Source: an uncultured Clostridia bacterium (GTDB lineage: Bacteria; Bacillota; Clostridia; TANB77; CAG-508). From it: a DNA stretch of 32,912 nt. The stretch covers positions 1 through 32,912 of the forward strand of contig CANPZF010000021.1 in NCBI GenBank assembly GCA_947589015.1, given 5' to 3'. The translations under genes and the position numbers were made by a program. Shown piece by piece: positions 1 through 9,901 of the stretch. Numbering within the stretch: the first letter of the stretch is position 1; each line of letters starts with the position of its first letter. The notes under the pieces were generated by a model, which saw nothing but the letters and a program-made list of their open reading frames with translations, searched no databases and was not told where the DNA came from.

Positions 1-135
1 AGCTTATATATCGTAAAAGGTATTTCAAACACTATATTTATCAATAAAGTGTGACATATGTTTGACAAACCTACACAAAAAATAAAAAAAATTTCAAAAA
101 ACACTTGCATTTTATAAAAAGTTATATTAAAATCT

Positions 136-176
136 AAGTGAAGTGGAGAAAAGTGGTACAAAGTGGTAGAAAGTGA
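136..176 (+). promoter_or_regulatory. Tandem MraZ-box-like repeats (AAGTGG / AAAGTGG at 10-bp spacing) upstream of mraZ
   Basis: aagtggagaa aagtggtaca aagtggtaga aagtgaaaag: four AAGTG units in 10-bp register at 141, 151, 161, 171, directly upstream of mraZ; matches known AAAGTG(G/T)-type MraZ operator repeats. Confidence 0.75.
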
Positions 177-192
177 AAAGGGGTGAAATTAA

Positions 193-618
193 TTGCTAAT
201 TGGTGAATATGAACATTCTCTAGACACAAAAGGAAGACTAATAATGCCAGCAAAACTAAGGTTAGACATGGGAGAAAGATTCATTATTACAAAGGGATTA
301 GACGGATGTTTATTTGCATTTTCACAAAATGAGTGGTTGAATTTCGAAACAAAATTAAAATCATTACCTCTTTCAGATAAAAACGCAAGAAACTTTGTAA
401 GATTTTTCTTATCAGGAGCAACAGAGTGTGAGATAGACAAACAAGGAAGATTTTTAATACCTAGTAATTTAAGAAATGCAGCAAATTTAGAAAAAGAAGC
501 CATTATTATAGGTGTTGGAACAAGACTAGAAATATGGAACAAACAAGATTGGGAAAAGTGCGATGAAAATATATCAGCAGATGAAATAGCATCTAATATG
601 GCTATTCTAGGAATATAA
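193..618 (+). CDS. mraZ: Transcriptional regulator MraZ
   Basis: [23 protein letters not shown]...[13 protein letters not shown]; two SpoVT/AbrB-like DxKGR repeats; first gene of dcw cluster. Confidence 0.95.
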   Translation: MLIGEYEHSLDTKGRLIMPAKLRLDMGERFIITKGLDGCLFAFSQNEWLNFETKLKSLPLSDKNARNFVRFFLSGATECEIDKQGRFLIPSNLRNAANLEKEAIIIGVGTRLEIWNKQDWEKCDENISADEIASNMAILGI

Positions 619-906
619 AACAGTATATAACTTGCAAAAGTTTATATAAAATACTTAAGAAAAAAGTACTAAAGACAAAAATACTAAAGAAATATAAAAA
701 ACAAAAGAAAAAAGTACAAAAGATGAAAACCAAAGAAGAATTGTTAGATTAAATCTATAAGAAGAAACAAAAGATGAAATTTTAAAACTAAAAACAAAAG
801 AATGTCAATATACTAAGGTTTTAAAAATACAAAAGTTAATAAAACAAAAGAAAGTTTTACAAGAGATGCCTTAAAACCAAAAGAAAAATACAAATAAAGA
901 AAAAAC

Positions 907-940
907 AGCTGGTAGTTTTCTTATAAATTACCAGCTATTA
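907..940. other. Inverted repeat/hairpin in mraZ-rsmH intergenic region
   Basis: agctggta ... taccagct flanking an AT-rich loop, just upstream of the rsmH RBS. Confidence 0.5.
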
Positions 941-968
941 AGTTATAAATTTTATAAGAGGTGTTAAA

Positions 969-1901
969 TTGGAATTTAAGCATAAGCCTGTAATGTTAGA
1001 TGAGTGTATTCAAGGGTTAAACATAAAAGAAGATGGAATTTATGTAGATGGAACACTAGGAGGAGCAGGTCATAGTAAGGAAATTGTAAAAAAACTTTCT
1101 AATAATGGATTATTAATAGGAATAGACAGAGATGAACAAGCATTAGAAGCAGCAAAAGAGAATTTAAAAGAATATAAAAATGTAAAATATATTCATGGTA
1201 ATCATGATGATATAAAAAATATATTAGAAACATTAAGTATAAAAAAAGTAGATGGAATATTATTAGATTTAGGAGTGTCATCATATCAATTAGATGAAAG
1301 AAATAGAGGATTTAGTTACTTGGGTGAAAATGAATTAGATATGAGAATGGACCAAAATCAATCATTAACAGCTAAAATAGTTGTAAACACATATCAAGAG
1401 CAAGAATTAGCAAAAATTATATATGAATATGGAGAAGAAAGATTTTCTCGACAAATTGCAAAAAACATTTGTAATTACAGAAAAGAAAAACAGATAGAAA
1501 CAACTAAAGAGCTAGTTGAAATAATTGAGAAATCTATTCCAAAGTCAAAACAAAATGATGGACATCCAGCTAAGAGAACATTCCAAGCAATAAGAATAGA
1601 AGTGAATGATGAAATTAAACCACTAGAAAAAACAGTAAGAGACTGCATTGAAAGCCTAAAATCAGGTGGTAGATTATGTATTATAACATTTCATTCATTA
1701 GAAGATAGAGCAGTAAAAAATGCATATATAGAGGCAAAAGGAAAATGTACATGTCCTAGTGATTTACCTTATTGTGTTTGTGGACAAGAGTCATTAGGGA
1801 AAATAATAACAAGAAAACCTATAATAGCTACAAATGAAGAACAAAATGAAAATAGTAGATCAAAAAGTGCAAAGCTTAGAATTTTTGAAAAGACAAAATA
1901 A
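969..1901 (+). CDS. rsmH: 16S rRNA (cytosine1402-N4)-methyltransferase RsmH
   Basis: HKPVMLDECIQGLNIKEDGIYVDGTLGGAGHS, LLDLGVSSYQLD, ITFHSLEDR motifs. Confidence 0.96.
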   Translation: MEFKHKPVMLDECIQGLNIKEDGIYVDGTLGGAGHSKEIVKKLSNNGLLIGIDRDEQALEAAKENLKEYKNVKYIHGNHDDIKNILETLSIKKVDGILLDLGVSSYQLDERNRGFSYLGENELDMRMDQNQSLTAKIVVNTYQEQELAKIIYEYGEERFSRQIAKNICNYRKEKQIETTKELVEIIEKSIPKSKQNDGHPAKRTFQAIRIEVNDEIKPLEKTVRDCIESLKSGGRLCIITFHSLEDRAVKNAYIEAKGKCTCPSDLPYCVCGQESLGKIITRKPIIATNEEQNENSRSKSAKLRIFEKTK

Positions 1902-1923
1902 TTAGAAAGAGAGGTGAAAACTT

Positions 1924-2427
1924 ATGGTAAAAGCCGAATATCAATATGGTACAAGTCCAAGAAAATTAGAACCTAGAGAAACAAAATCTAGAAAATCTAA
2001 AAAAACAAATTTAAGAGTGGTAAAAGACGTACCAAGACAGCAAATAAGACTATCAGAAGAAGAAAAGAAAAAACAAAAAAGATTAACAATAACAGTTATA
2101 GTAATATTTGCATTGCTTTTAACCATAAGTTATAGAAACTCACAAATAAATGAAAAATTTACTCAAGTGCAATCATTGAAAAAAGAATTGTCATCATTAG
2201 AAAAAGAGAATGAACAAATGGCTGTGACTATAGAAAATGGATTAAATTTAAATAATATAGAAAAAATAGCTAAAGAGAAATTAGGAATGCAAAAATTAAC
2301 AAATAAACAGACAAAATATATTAGTTTACCAAAAAAAGATTATACAGAACCAGCATCTGAAAAAGTAATAATGGAAGATAATGATAACTGGTTTAATAGA
2401 TTACTAAAAGTATTGGGCATAAAATAA
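1924..2427 (+). CDS. ftsL: FtsL/DivIC-like septum protein
   Basis: Basic N-terminus, single TM, coiled coil (QSLKKELSSLEKENEQM), syntenic position between rsmH and PBP gene. Confidence 0.8.
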   Translation: MVKAEYQYGTSPRKLEPRETKSRKSKKTNLRVVKDVPRQQIRLSEEEKKKQKRLTITVIVIFALLLTISYRNSQINEKFTQVQSLKKELSSLEKENEQMAVTIENGLNLNNIEKIAKEKLGMQKLTNKQTKYISLPKKDYTEPASEKVIMEDNDNWFNRLLKVLGIK

Positions 2428-2463
2428 AACACTTCTAATACATATTATTAGAGGTGTTTTTTT
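2426..2463 (+). terminator. Terminator-like hairpin whose 3' arm contains the RBS of the downstream PBP gene
   Basis: aaaacacttctaata-catat-tattagaggtgtttt followed by ttt and ATG at 2464; 15-bp stem with one G.T; GAGGTG lies in the 3' arm. Confidence 0.7.
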
Positions 2464-4167
2464 ATGATAGGATTAAAACTTTCGTGTAAAAAGAAATTGA
2501 GAAATACTTTATTTATTACTTTTATTATTTTAATAGGTTTAATTGTAAGAGTGGGATATATACAACTCATTCAAGGCTCGGAATTGTCAAGCTTAGCTTA
2601 TCAACAACAAACTTTAGATAGAAAAATAAACCCTAAAAGAGGAACTATTTATGATGCAACAGGGAAAACAGAATTAGCTGTAAGCAGTAGTGTAGAAACG
2701 GTATCAGTAAATCCGGGAAATATAAGAAAAGAAGATAAAGAAAAAGTAGCAAAAAAATTATCAGAGTTATTTGAATTAAATTACGAAAATGTACTGAAAA
2801 AGGTAAATAAAAGAAGTTCAATAGAAACAATTGCTAAGAAAGTAGAAAAAGAAAAAACTAATCAATTAAGAATTTGGTTACAAGAAAATAATATTTCTAC
2901 AGGTGTCAATATAGATGAAGATACAAAAAGATATTACCCATACAGTAATTTGGCTTCACAAATTATTGGATTTTGTGGAAGTGATAATCAAGGCTTGGAT
3001 GGAATAGAAGCAAAATATGATAAAGAATTAAAAGGCAAACAAGGTGCAATAGAGAGACATACTGATGCTAAAGGAGCAGAGATAGGAGAAGAAGGAGAAA
3101 ATTATGTTGCTGCAATAGATGGAAATGATTTAGTTTTAACAATCGATTTTACAATACAATCAATAGTAGAAAAATATTTAAAAGAAGCATGTATAGATAA
3201 TGTTTGTACAGATGGAGGAAATGTAGTTGTAATGAATCCACAAAATGGAGATATTTTGGCTATGGCTACATATCCATCATATAATTTAAATGAACCATAT
3301 GAACCTTATACTCAAGAATTAACAGAACAATGGAGTAATATGCAGCAAGCAGATAAAACAAAGGCATTACAGGCAGTATGGAGAAATAAAGCAATAGCAG
3401 ATACATATGAGCCAGGTTCTGTCTTTAAATTAATAACAGCCTCAGCAGCATTAGAAGAGGGAATAACACAAACAGATAAAGAGGGAGAATTTGCATGTAC
3501 AGGTTCAATAGAAGTGGCAGGAGTTAGAATTAAATGTTGGAGATATTATAGACCACATGGTTCTGAAAGCCTAAGACAGGCACTTATGAACTCATGTAAT
3601 CCTGTATTTATAGGACTAGGACAAAAAATAGGTGTTCAAAAATATTATAGTTATTTAAATAAGTTTAAGTTATTAAATAAAACACAAATAGACTTACCAG
3701 GAGAAGCTAATAGTATATTTTTAGCTGAAAATAAGGCTGGACCAGTGGAACTTGCAACAATAAGTTTTGGGCAAAGATTTGAAATTACACCAATTCAGCT
3801 AGCTACAGCAGTATCTGCAATAGCAAATGGAGGAACAAGTATTAAGCCTAGAGTGGTAAAACAAATTATAAATAGTGAAACAAAAGAAATTACAGATATA
3901 CCTGTTGAAAAAAGAGACACAGTTATTTCAAAAGAAACGTCAGAAAAAGTGTTAAGTATGATGGAATCAGTAGTGTCTGAAGGAACTGGAAAAAATGCAA
4001 AAGTGGCAGGATATAGAATAGGGGGAAAAACAGGGACATCAGAAGATGGTGTTAATACAAATAAATATGTAACATCTTTTTGTGGAGTCGCTCCTATAGA
4101 TAATCCTCAAGTTGTAGTTTTAGTAACTTTATATAATCCAACAGGAGAAGGGGGACACCAAGGAGGT
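2464..4167 (+). CDS. Class B penicillin-binding protein (SpoVD/FtsI family), N-terminal part, interrupted by mobile element
   Basis: EPGSVFKLITAS (SxxK), SCN, GGKTGTSE (KTG) motifs; native frame runs to ...NPTGEGGHQGG at 4167, then resumes in register at 9902 (VAAPVGGQIFSEILPYLE...PASTA). The ORF tail 4168-4428 is element sequence. Confidence 0.93.
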
Positions 4168-4251
4168 GCATGGATAATTTTAACAACACAAAATAAAATT
4201 ATCTATAAATCATATAATACAATAGAATTAAGCGAAAAAGTAGTTTTACTA

Positions 4252-4728
4252 TTAAATAGTTCGTTTTTCAATTTTACCACAAGCAATTTTGCTTCCAGAA
4301 TTTCCACTTGGTTGAGTCTTAAAATCATCTGGAGAATCGTGAATAATTATTACTTTTCCCAAAATATCTTTTATTTTAAATTTATTTATCAAAACATTCA
4401 TATAAGCAAAACCATTATTTTCAATTAATGGTGGTAAATCACCTATGTGAAAAGGATGAGGACAACTATTAGGATTCAAATGTGATTTTGCATTTGCAAA
4501 TTCATCTTCTAAATTTCCAGTACAAGAAGTTCCTTCATGAATATGAAAGCCGAAAAATCTACCTTTACATCTATCTTTAGATTGTGGCAAATTATTAATT
4601 TTAGCAGTCACTATTACGCCATTTTTGGTTTCTTTAAAAGTAACTGTGCCATCTATTTTAGGATATTTTTTACCACCTTTTATATGTGCTTTTGCAGTAT
4701 TAAATATATTAGTAAACATTTTAAACAC
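4252..4728 (-). CDS. Cu/Zn superoxide dismutase-like protein
   Basis: GFHIHEG ... HPFHIGDLPP ... VIIIHDSPDDFKTQPSGNSGSKIACG, characteristic of the SOD_Cu fold with metal-ligand histidines. Confidence 0.9.
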   Translation of the reverse strand: MFKMFTNIFNTAKAHIKGGKKYPKIDGTVTFKETKNGVIVTAKINNLPQSKDRCKGRFFGFHIHEGTSCTGNLEDEFANAKSHLNPNSCPHPFHIGDLPPLIENNGFAYMNVLINKFKIKDILGKVIIIHDSPDDFKTQPSGNSGSKIACGKIEKRTI

Positions 4729-4881
4729 CTCTTAACTATTTTATTCAAAAAATTAAATAATGTTAAAATCTCAAAGATGTGTGTGTATAATTTTAATAAC
4801 ACTATTTTTAGATATAAAATAAAATAGAAAAAAATAACCCTCTGGACAAAGAGGGCATTGCAATCTTGTCCAAGGGGGTAG

Positions 4882-5554
4882 CATAGTGCTAGTAACAGTA
4901 AAAACTAGGTTTTATTTGTTCCAATTCAAACTTGCTAAATTGTAGCTTTTCGATAAATATTTTCTCTACATAATCTTTGGGCAAATCTGTGGCAAGCGTC
5001 GTATTACACAGTTGGATTATTGAATGTTTATCAATTGAACTGTTAACCCATGCGGCCACCAGGTGAGTGCGTTTAGGTCGATTACATATAGTAATCTTAT
5101 AAAAAACATCTTCAAAACTTTCCAACGGGTATTTTGGATTATGTTTTTGCAACAGCTCCTGATAATGTTCAAGACCGTGACAACGGAGTGATGACGGAAA
5201 ACCTAATATCCACATAATCAGATCTGACCGCCTCATTGGAGGATTTAGTTTTTTGATTATTGGATAGTTATTCCCTCTGATAACATAGAGATCTCCCAGT
5301 TGGGCAGCAGATGTGTGAAAGATTCTATTTCCTTCAAGAAACACAGCAAAGCTTTCACAGGCAGGACTAAAAGAATAAGAAAATCCATTTCCTATAGGCA
5401 GCCGAATGGCCTTTTGTTGCAAAAAAATCTTGTAATTTTCCATTTGACCTTTCCCTACTAATCACTCATCGAAAATGATGTTCGTTCCTAGATGATAAAC
5501 TAGGCAGTTTCTTTATTTTTTGTACACAAAAAAAAGCGCGTTTCTAGCACTATG
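4882..5554. repeat. 11-bp inverted repeat pair catagtgctag / ctagcactatg bracketing the atypical ORF
   Basis: catagtgctag at 4882-4892; exact reverse complement ctagcactatg at 5544-5554. Confidence 0.55.
4889..5443 (-). CDS. Hypothetical protein, atypical composition (likely recently acquired)
   Basis: 184-aa ORF with visibly higher GC and CGG used twice in frame (MRRSDL, KAIRLP), unlike other genes here; flanked by an 11-bp inverted repeat. Confidence 0.6.
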   Translation of the reverse strand: MENYKIFLQQKAIRLPIGNGFSYSFSPACESFAVFLEGNRIFHTSAAQLGDLYVIRGNNYPIIKKLNPPMRRSDLIMWILGFPSSLRCHGLEHYQELLQKHNPKYPLESFEDVFYKITICNRPKRTHLVAAWVNSSIDKHSIIQLCNTTLATDLPKDYVEKIFIEKLQFSKFELEQIKPSFYCY

Positions 5555-5662
5555 AAACGAGTTAAATTCTTCGTTTATTTTTCAATGTACCGATGATAAT
5601 ATAAATTATACAACAATTTACATAAAATTGCAATAAATAAAATCAAATATTAATAAATAAAT

Positions 5663-5690
5663 GTTACTAGATAATAGATTATCTAGTAAC
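5663..5690. repeat. Perfect palindrome gttactagataat-ag-attatctagtaac
   Basis: 13-bp perfect stem; the arm is identical to the terminus of the palindromic element at 32589-32815. Confidence 0.8.
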
Positions 5691-5721
5691 AAATTAAATT
5701 TTAAGCTGTATTTAGTAACCA

Positions 5722-6600
5722 TCAAATGCTTATCTTTTTTGCTACTATTGCAAATCGTCCATCTTTAACATGATATGAGCATGTTGATAAAGTCATTAAT
5801 TGATCTCCAAATTTGGCAGTTTTATCTATATTATAAAGAGAAACATTTTTTGCATTTTGTACAAACGAATTATATTCTTCTTCAGTATTAGCATTAATAA
5901 AATAGTAATATCTAAAAACATTTTTTTCGGACTTATAATATACTCTAGATTCAAAAACAGAAATAATTTCATAATTTGAATCTTCAGCATTGGTTGTAAA
6001 TCTAATTATAGGATGTTGCTCATAAAATTCTCTATTTCTATAATTTAATAGAGTTTGAAACATTGTACTATTTTTCATATTATGACCATATATTAACAAA
6101 TTGCTACTAGGAGGATCCCAAGAATAATCTTTATCTAAAAATATTGAACCATTAGTAGAGTAATCTTTTTTATAATTATGATTCATATAAAAATCATTAT
6201 CATTACCTTGTAAAACAGGATAATTTATATCAGTATTTTCAATTTCAATCCAACCTATAATATCTGAATTTTGTTTTTGTAATTCTTTAAGTTTTAAAAT
6301 TCTTTCATTATTTTCTTTAATAATAACATCATTGATTTCATTTTCTTTTGCAGTTCCATCATTAATTTCTTGCGGTATAGTATAATTTTCATTCTCCCAA
6401 AAATCAGACAAATAACTAAGCTCTTTTTTAGCATTGTAAATATCGTAACAATATTTTATTATATATATAACTGAAATAATAATTAATATAAACATAATAA
6501 TACAAGAAAATTTTATTACATTCTTTTTTGTTAGAGAAATTTTATTCATAGTATTTTCCATAATAATATTAAGATAATAGCCTACACTATATTTATCCAT
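5722..6600 (-). CDS. Class B sortase
   Basis: NTDINYPVLQGNDNDFYMNHNYKKDYSTNGSIFLD, LLIYGHNM, LMTLSTCSY (TLSTC active site); N-terminal TM. Confidence 0.93.
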   Translation of the reverse strand: MDKYSVGYYLNIIMENTMNKISLTKKNVIKFSCIIMFILIIISVIYIIKYCYDIYNAKKELSYLSDFWENENYTIPQEINDGTAKENEINDVIIKENNERILKLKELQKQNSDIIGWIEIENTDINYPVLQGNDNDFYMNHNYKKDYSTNGSIFLDKDYSWDPPSSNLLIYGHNMKNSTMFQTLLNYRNREFYEQHPIIRFTTNAEDSNYEIISVFESRVYYKSEKNVFRYYYFINANTEEEYNSFVQNAKNVSLYNIDKTAKFGDQLMTLSTCSYHVKDGRFAIVAKKISI

Positions 6601-6666
6601 TCTTATGTCAACATAAAAATAAATATATATTAATGTAGGCCTATTTTAATATGATATCTTAATATT

Positions 6667-7800
6667 TTAGATATCCTTTCTTTTTAATATGGCTATTCCG
6701 ATTAAAGATATAACAACAATAGATAGAGCAATTTCTAAATGATTGTTTGAACCAGTTTTTGGAGTTACATCTTGTTCAGCAGGTTGCTCAGCAGGAACTG
6801 AAACAGGAGTAAGTTTTGCATAAATAGTTACATTATCAGTAATTGGAGCTGAGAAATCAAATTCTGTTGTATATTGTGGATCTGCAAAGAAACCATCTAA
6901 GGTATAATTATTTAAACCTAATGTTTCTAAGTTTACTCGAGATTGAGCTACTTCTTTAGAAAGAGTAGAACCTTTTTGTAAAGAAATTCCTACTGTTTTG
7001 TCTAAAACATTAATAGTTACTAAAACATTTTCAATATAAGTTTCACCAGAGAAGTCTATATCTTCAATTTCATTACTTGTATACAAAATTTCGTTGTTTT
7101 CATCTGTAACAACTAATTTGTTACCATTCAATAATACTTTATTTGGAGAATCTTCAGCATTTACTATTTCAAAACCAGCTACAGGATCATTTATATCAAC
7201 ATAAATAACTTGATCAGTTTCAGTTGAAGATAAAGTACCATTCATTTTTAACACAGGTTGTTTATCGTCACCAATACTTTGACCTTTAGCAATTTCTATA
7301 CCATTATTATATCCCTCTCCACCATTTTTCTTTAAGTTTAAGTTTTTTACTTCAACAGTACCGGCATTAACTAAAACACCACCATAAGCACAATTAGAAA
7401 TTGTTACATTATCTAATATAACATATCCACCATTATATGCTTGTACACCATACTTTTGGCTATTTGTTAAATTAAGATTTAACAAGTTAAGTGTAGTTCC
7501 AGCACCAGCAGTAATTAAAGTACCATTATTGTCATTTGGAGTCCAATTATTAGTATTTCTTGAAACTGTAAAACCATTACCATTAATTGTTATATTTTTG
7601 TCAACTATTTCAATTGGTTTAGTAAGTTCTATACTTGCTGATAAAGAAATAACGTCACCACTTTGAGCATCTTTTATAGTATTAACTAAGTCATCTTCAG
7701 TACCTACTTGAGTAGTTTGAGCATTAGAAAAGTTTGGGCTTAAAATAAAGATCATTAATGATATCATTAAAAATGATATTACCTTTTTAACATTTTTCAT
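6667..7800 (-). CDS. Secreted, sortase-anchored surface protein (parallel beta-helix-like plus InlB/Flg_new-like repeat)
   Basis: N-terminal signal peptide, beta-helix-like repeats, C-terminal VTPKTGSNNHLEIALSIVVISLIGIAILKRKDI sorting signal; adjacent to class B sortase. Confidence 0.88.
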   Translation of the reverse strand: MKNVKKVISFLMISLMIFILSPNFSNAQTTQVGTEDDLVNTIKDAQSGDVISLSASIELTKPIEIVDKNITINGNGFTVSRNTNNWTPNDNNGTLITAGAGTTLNLLNLNLTNSQKYGVQAYNGGYVILDNVTISNCAYGGVLVNAGTVEVKNLNLKKNGGEGYNNGIEIAKGQSIGDDKQPVLKMNGTLSSTETDQVIYVDINDPVAGFEIVNAEDSPNKVLLNGNKLVVTDENNEILYTSNEIEDIDFSGETYIENVLVTINVLDKTVGISLQKGSTLSKEVAQSRVNLETLGLNNYTLDGFFADPQYTTEFDFSAPITDNVTIYAKLTPVSVPAEQPAEQDVTPKTGSNNHLEIALSIVVISLIGIAILKRKDI

Positions 7801-8065
7801 ATTATATCAAATCCTTTCATTTTTTTAAAATTACTAAAGAAATTCAATTACGATACTTTTTAGATCTATTAAATCATTTATAAATCTGTAAATAGTAATG
7901 GTAATCAATTTACATAATAATTTTTTATTATTATGTACTTTATATGATATTTTTATACAAATTATGATAAATTTATTATTTATTTTTAACTTCATTAATA
8001 TAGTAATAAAAATTTTTTAAATTAATAAAATTAAATAATACAAGCTTAATGGAGGTTGAATAAAT

Positions 8066-8194
8066 TTGAAAAAAATCAATAAAAATAAATATGAATTAAA
8101 AGTAGGCGAAACAATTGTTGAAATTGTATATCCAGAAACTACAAAAAAATTCAATGATTGTTTATTAAATATTTTAAAATTAAAAATGAAATAG
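8066..8194 (+). CDS. Small TnpW-like transposon-associated protein
   Basis: TTG start with ggagg upstream; MKKINKNKYELKVGETIVEIVYPETTKKFNDCLLNILKLKMK, resembling small TnpW proteins encoded before serine recombinases. Confidence 0.6.
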   Translation: MKKINKNKYELKVGETIVEIVYPETTKKFNDCLLNILKLKMK

Positions 8195-8210
8195 AAGAAA
8201 AGAGGATTCT

Positions 8211-9868
8211 ATGGCTGGAAGAAAATCAAAATATTCTTTAGAAAATTCAAATGCAACAAAAATTTGGTATGTTGGAGAATATATAAGATTGTCTCAAGAA
8301 GATAGTGATATGCGGAGAAGGCAAGCAAGAAAGTAATAGTATAACAAGTCAAAAAGCATTATTAGAAGCATTTATTCATGAACATAATGATTTAATTATT
8401 TATGATACTTATGTTGATGATGGATATACAGGAACAGATTTTAATAGACCTGCATTTCAAAAATTATTAGAAGATATGAGAATGGGGAATATTAATTGTG
8501 TTTTAGTTAAAGACTTATCAAGGTTGGGAAGAAACTATATAGAAGTTGGAAATTATATAGAGCAAATATTTCCATTATTTAACATAAGATTTATTGCTGT
8601 TAATGATAATGTGGATAGTTTTAAAAATCCGTCAAGCACAAATACCATATTAATACCCTTTAAAAATTTAATTAATGATGAATATTGTAGAGATACATCT
8701 ATAAAAATTAAATCAGCATTAAATGGAAGAAAAAAGAAACGGAGAGTTTGTAGGAGCATTTCCAGCCTATGGATATATAAAAAATCCAGAAAACAATCAT
8801 AAATTAATTATAGATGAAGAATCTGCTGAAATTGTAAAAAAGATTTTTGAATGGAAAGTATACGAAGGTCTAGGAAATTTGAGTATTTGTCACAGATTAA
8901 ATGATATGGGAATTTTGAATCCAACAGGATATAAAAAAGAAAAATTAAATCAAAATTATAATAATTCAAAGGCAAAACAAGATTATTTTTGGTGTCCATC
9001 TACAGTTAGAAATATCTTAAAAAATGATATTTATATAGGTAATGTAACACAAGGAAAAAGAAGGGTAAAAAGCTATAAAATTCATAAAGTAGAACAAGTT
9101 CCGGAAAAAGAATGGATTACTGTAGAAAATATGCATGAAGCGATTATAGATAAAGAATTATTTAAAAAAGCACAAGATATGAGAAAAGTAGATGTAAGAG
9201 TACAGAATAATGGAACATTAAGTATGTGGGCTGGAATTTTAAAATGTGCAGATTGTAAGAGAGCAATGCATAGAAAATATTGCAAGAATAAGGCTGGAAC
9301 TGTATATGAGTATTATATATGTGGCACATATAGAAAAAAATCGAATAAATTATGTACAAAACATACTATAAAAATAGAAGAATTAGAAAAATCAGTGTTA
9401 CAAGCAATTAAATTACATATAAAATTATTAACTAAACCTGAAGAATTATTAGAGCAAATTGATAGTATTAATAATAAAAAAATAATTGATGAAAATATAG
9501 AAAATATAAAACAAACAAAAGAAATAGAAATAGAAAAATTAAAAAAATTAAAAAAAGGATTATATGAAGACTGGAAAAATGAATATATAACAAAACAAGA
9601 GTACTTAGAATATAAACGAAAATATGAACAAGATATTGAAGAAATAAGAGAAAAAATCTTAAATTTAGATAATCAAAAAGAAAAGCAGGAAAAAGTTATA
9701 AACGAAAAAAGTCAATGGATAGAGCAATTTAAAATACATAAAAATATAACAGAGTTAGATAGAGATATTATATCAGAATTAATAGATTATATAGAAATTC
9801 ATGAAAATAAAAAGATAACTATTAATTTTAAATTCATGGATGAAGTTTCACAATATATAGAAGATTAA
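8211..9868 (+). CDS. Large serine recombinase (resolvase + recombinase + zinc beta ribbon + coiled coil), contains two CGGA +1 frameshift sites (8313 and 8740)
   Basis: MAGRKSKYSLENSNATKIWYVGEYIRLSQEDSDM / GEGKQESNSITSQKALL...VLVKDLSRLGRNYIEVGNYIEQIFP...ALNGRKKK / GEFVGAFPAYGYIKNP...; both breaks are fixed by skipping the C of CGGA. Confidence 0.92.
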
Positions 9869-9901
9869 TATAAAAAATGTGTTGTATAAATAAACCAAGC
9901 A

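Larger units (their letters stand above)
4161..9900. mobile_element. Serine-recombinase intervening element inserted in the PBP gene (about 5.74 kb), direct repeat core AGGAGGTG
   Basis: AGGAGGTG at 4161-4168 (CACCA^AGGAGGTG^CATGG) and 9901-9908 (CAAGC^AGGAGGTG^TGGCAG); joining at the core restores H-Q-G-G-V-A-A-P-V-G-G in frame; recombinase at right end. Confidence 0.93.

Noticed and set aside
4168-4428. C-terminal tail of the 654-aa ORF as native PBP sequence
   Set aside because: It is read-through into the inserted element and overlaps the antisense SOD gene; the native continuation is at 9902.
4537-4827. 96-aa plus-strand ORF
   Set aside because: Antisense to the well-supported SOD-like gene; low-complexity translation without recognizable domain.
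8723-9868. Separate 381-aa recombinase-like gene starting at 8723
   Set aside because: It is the continuation of the recombinase after the second CGGA shift, not an independent gene.
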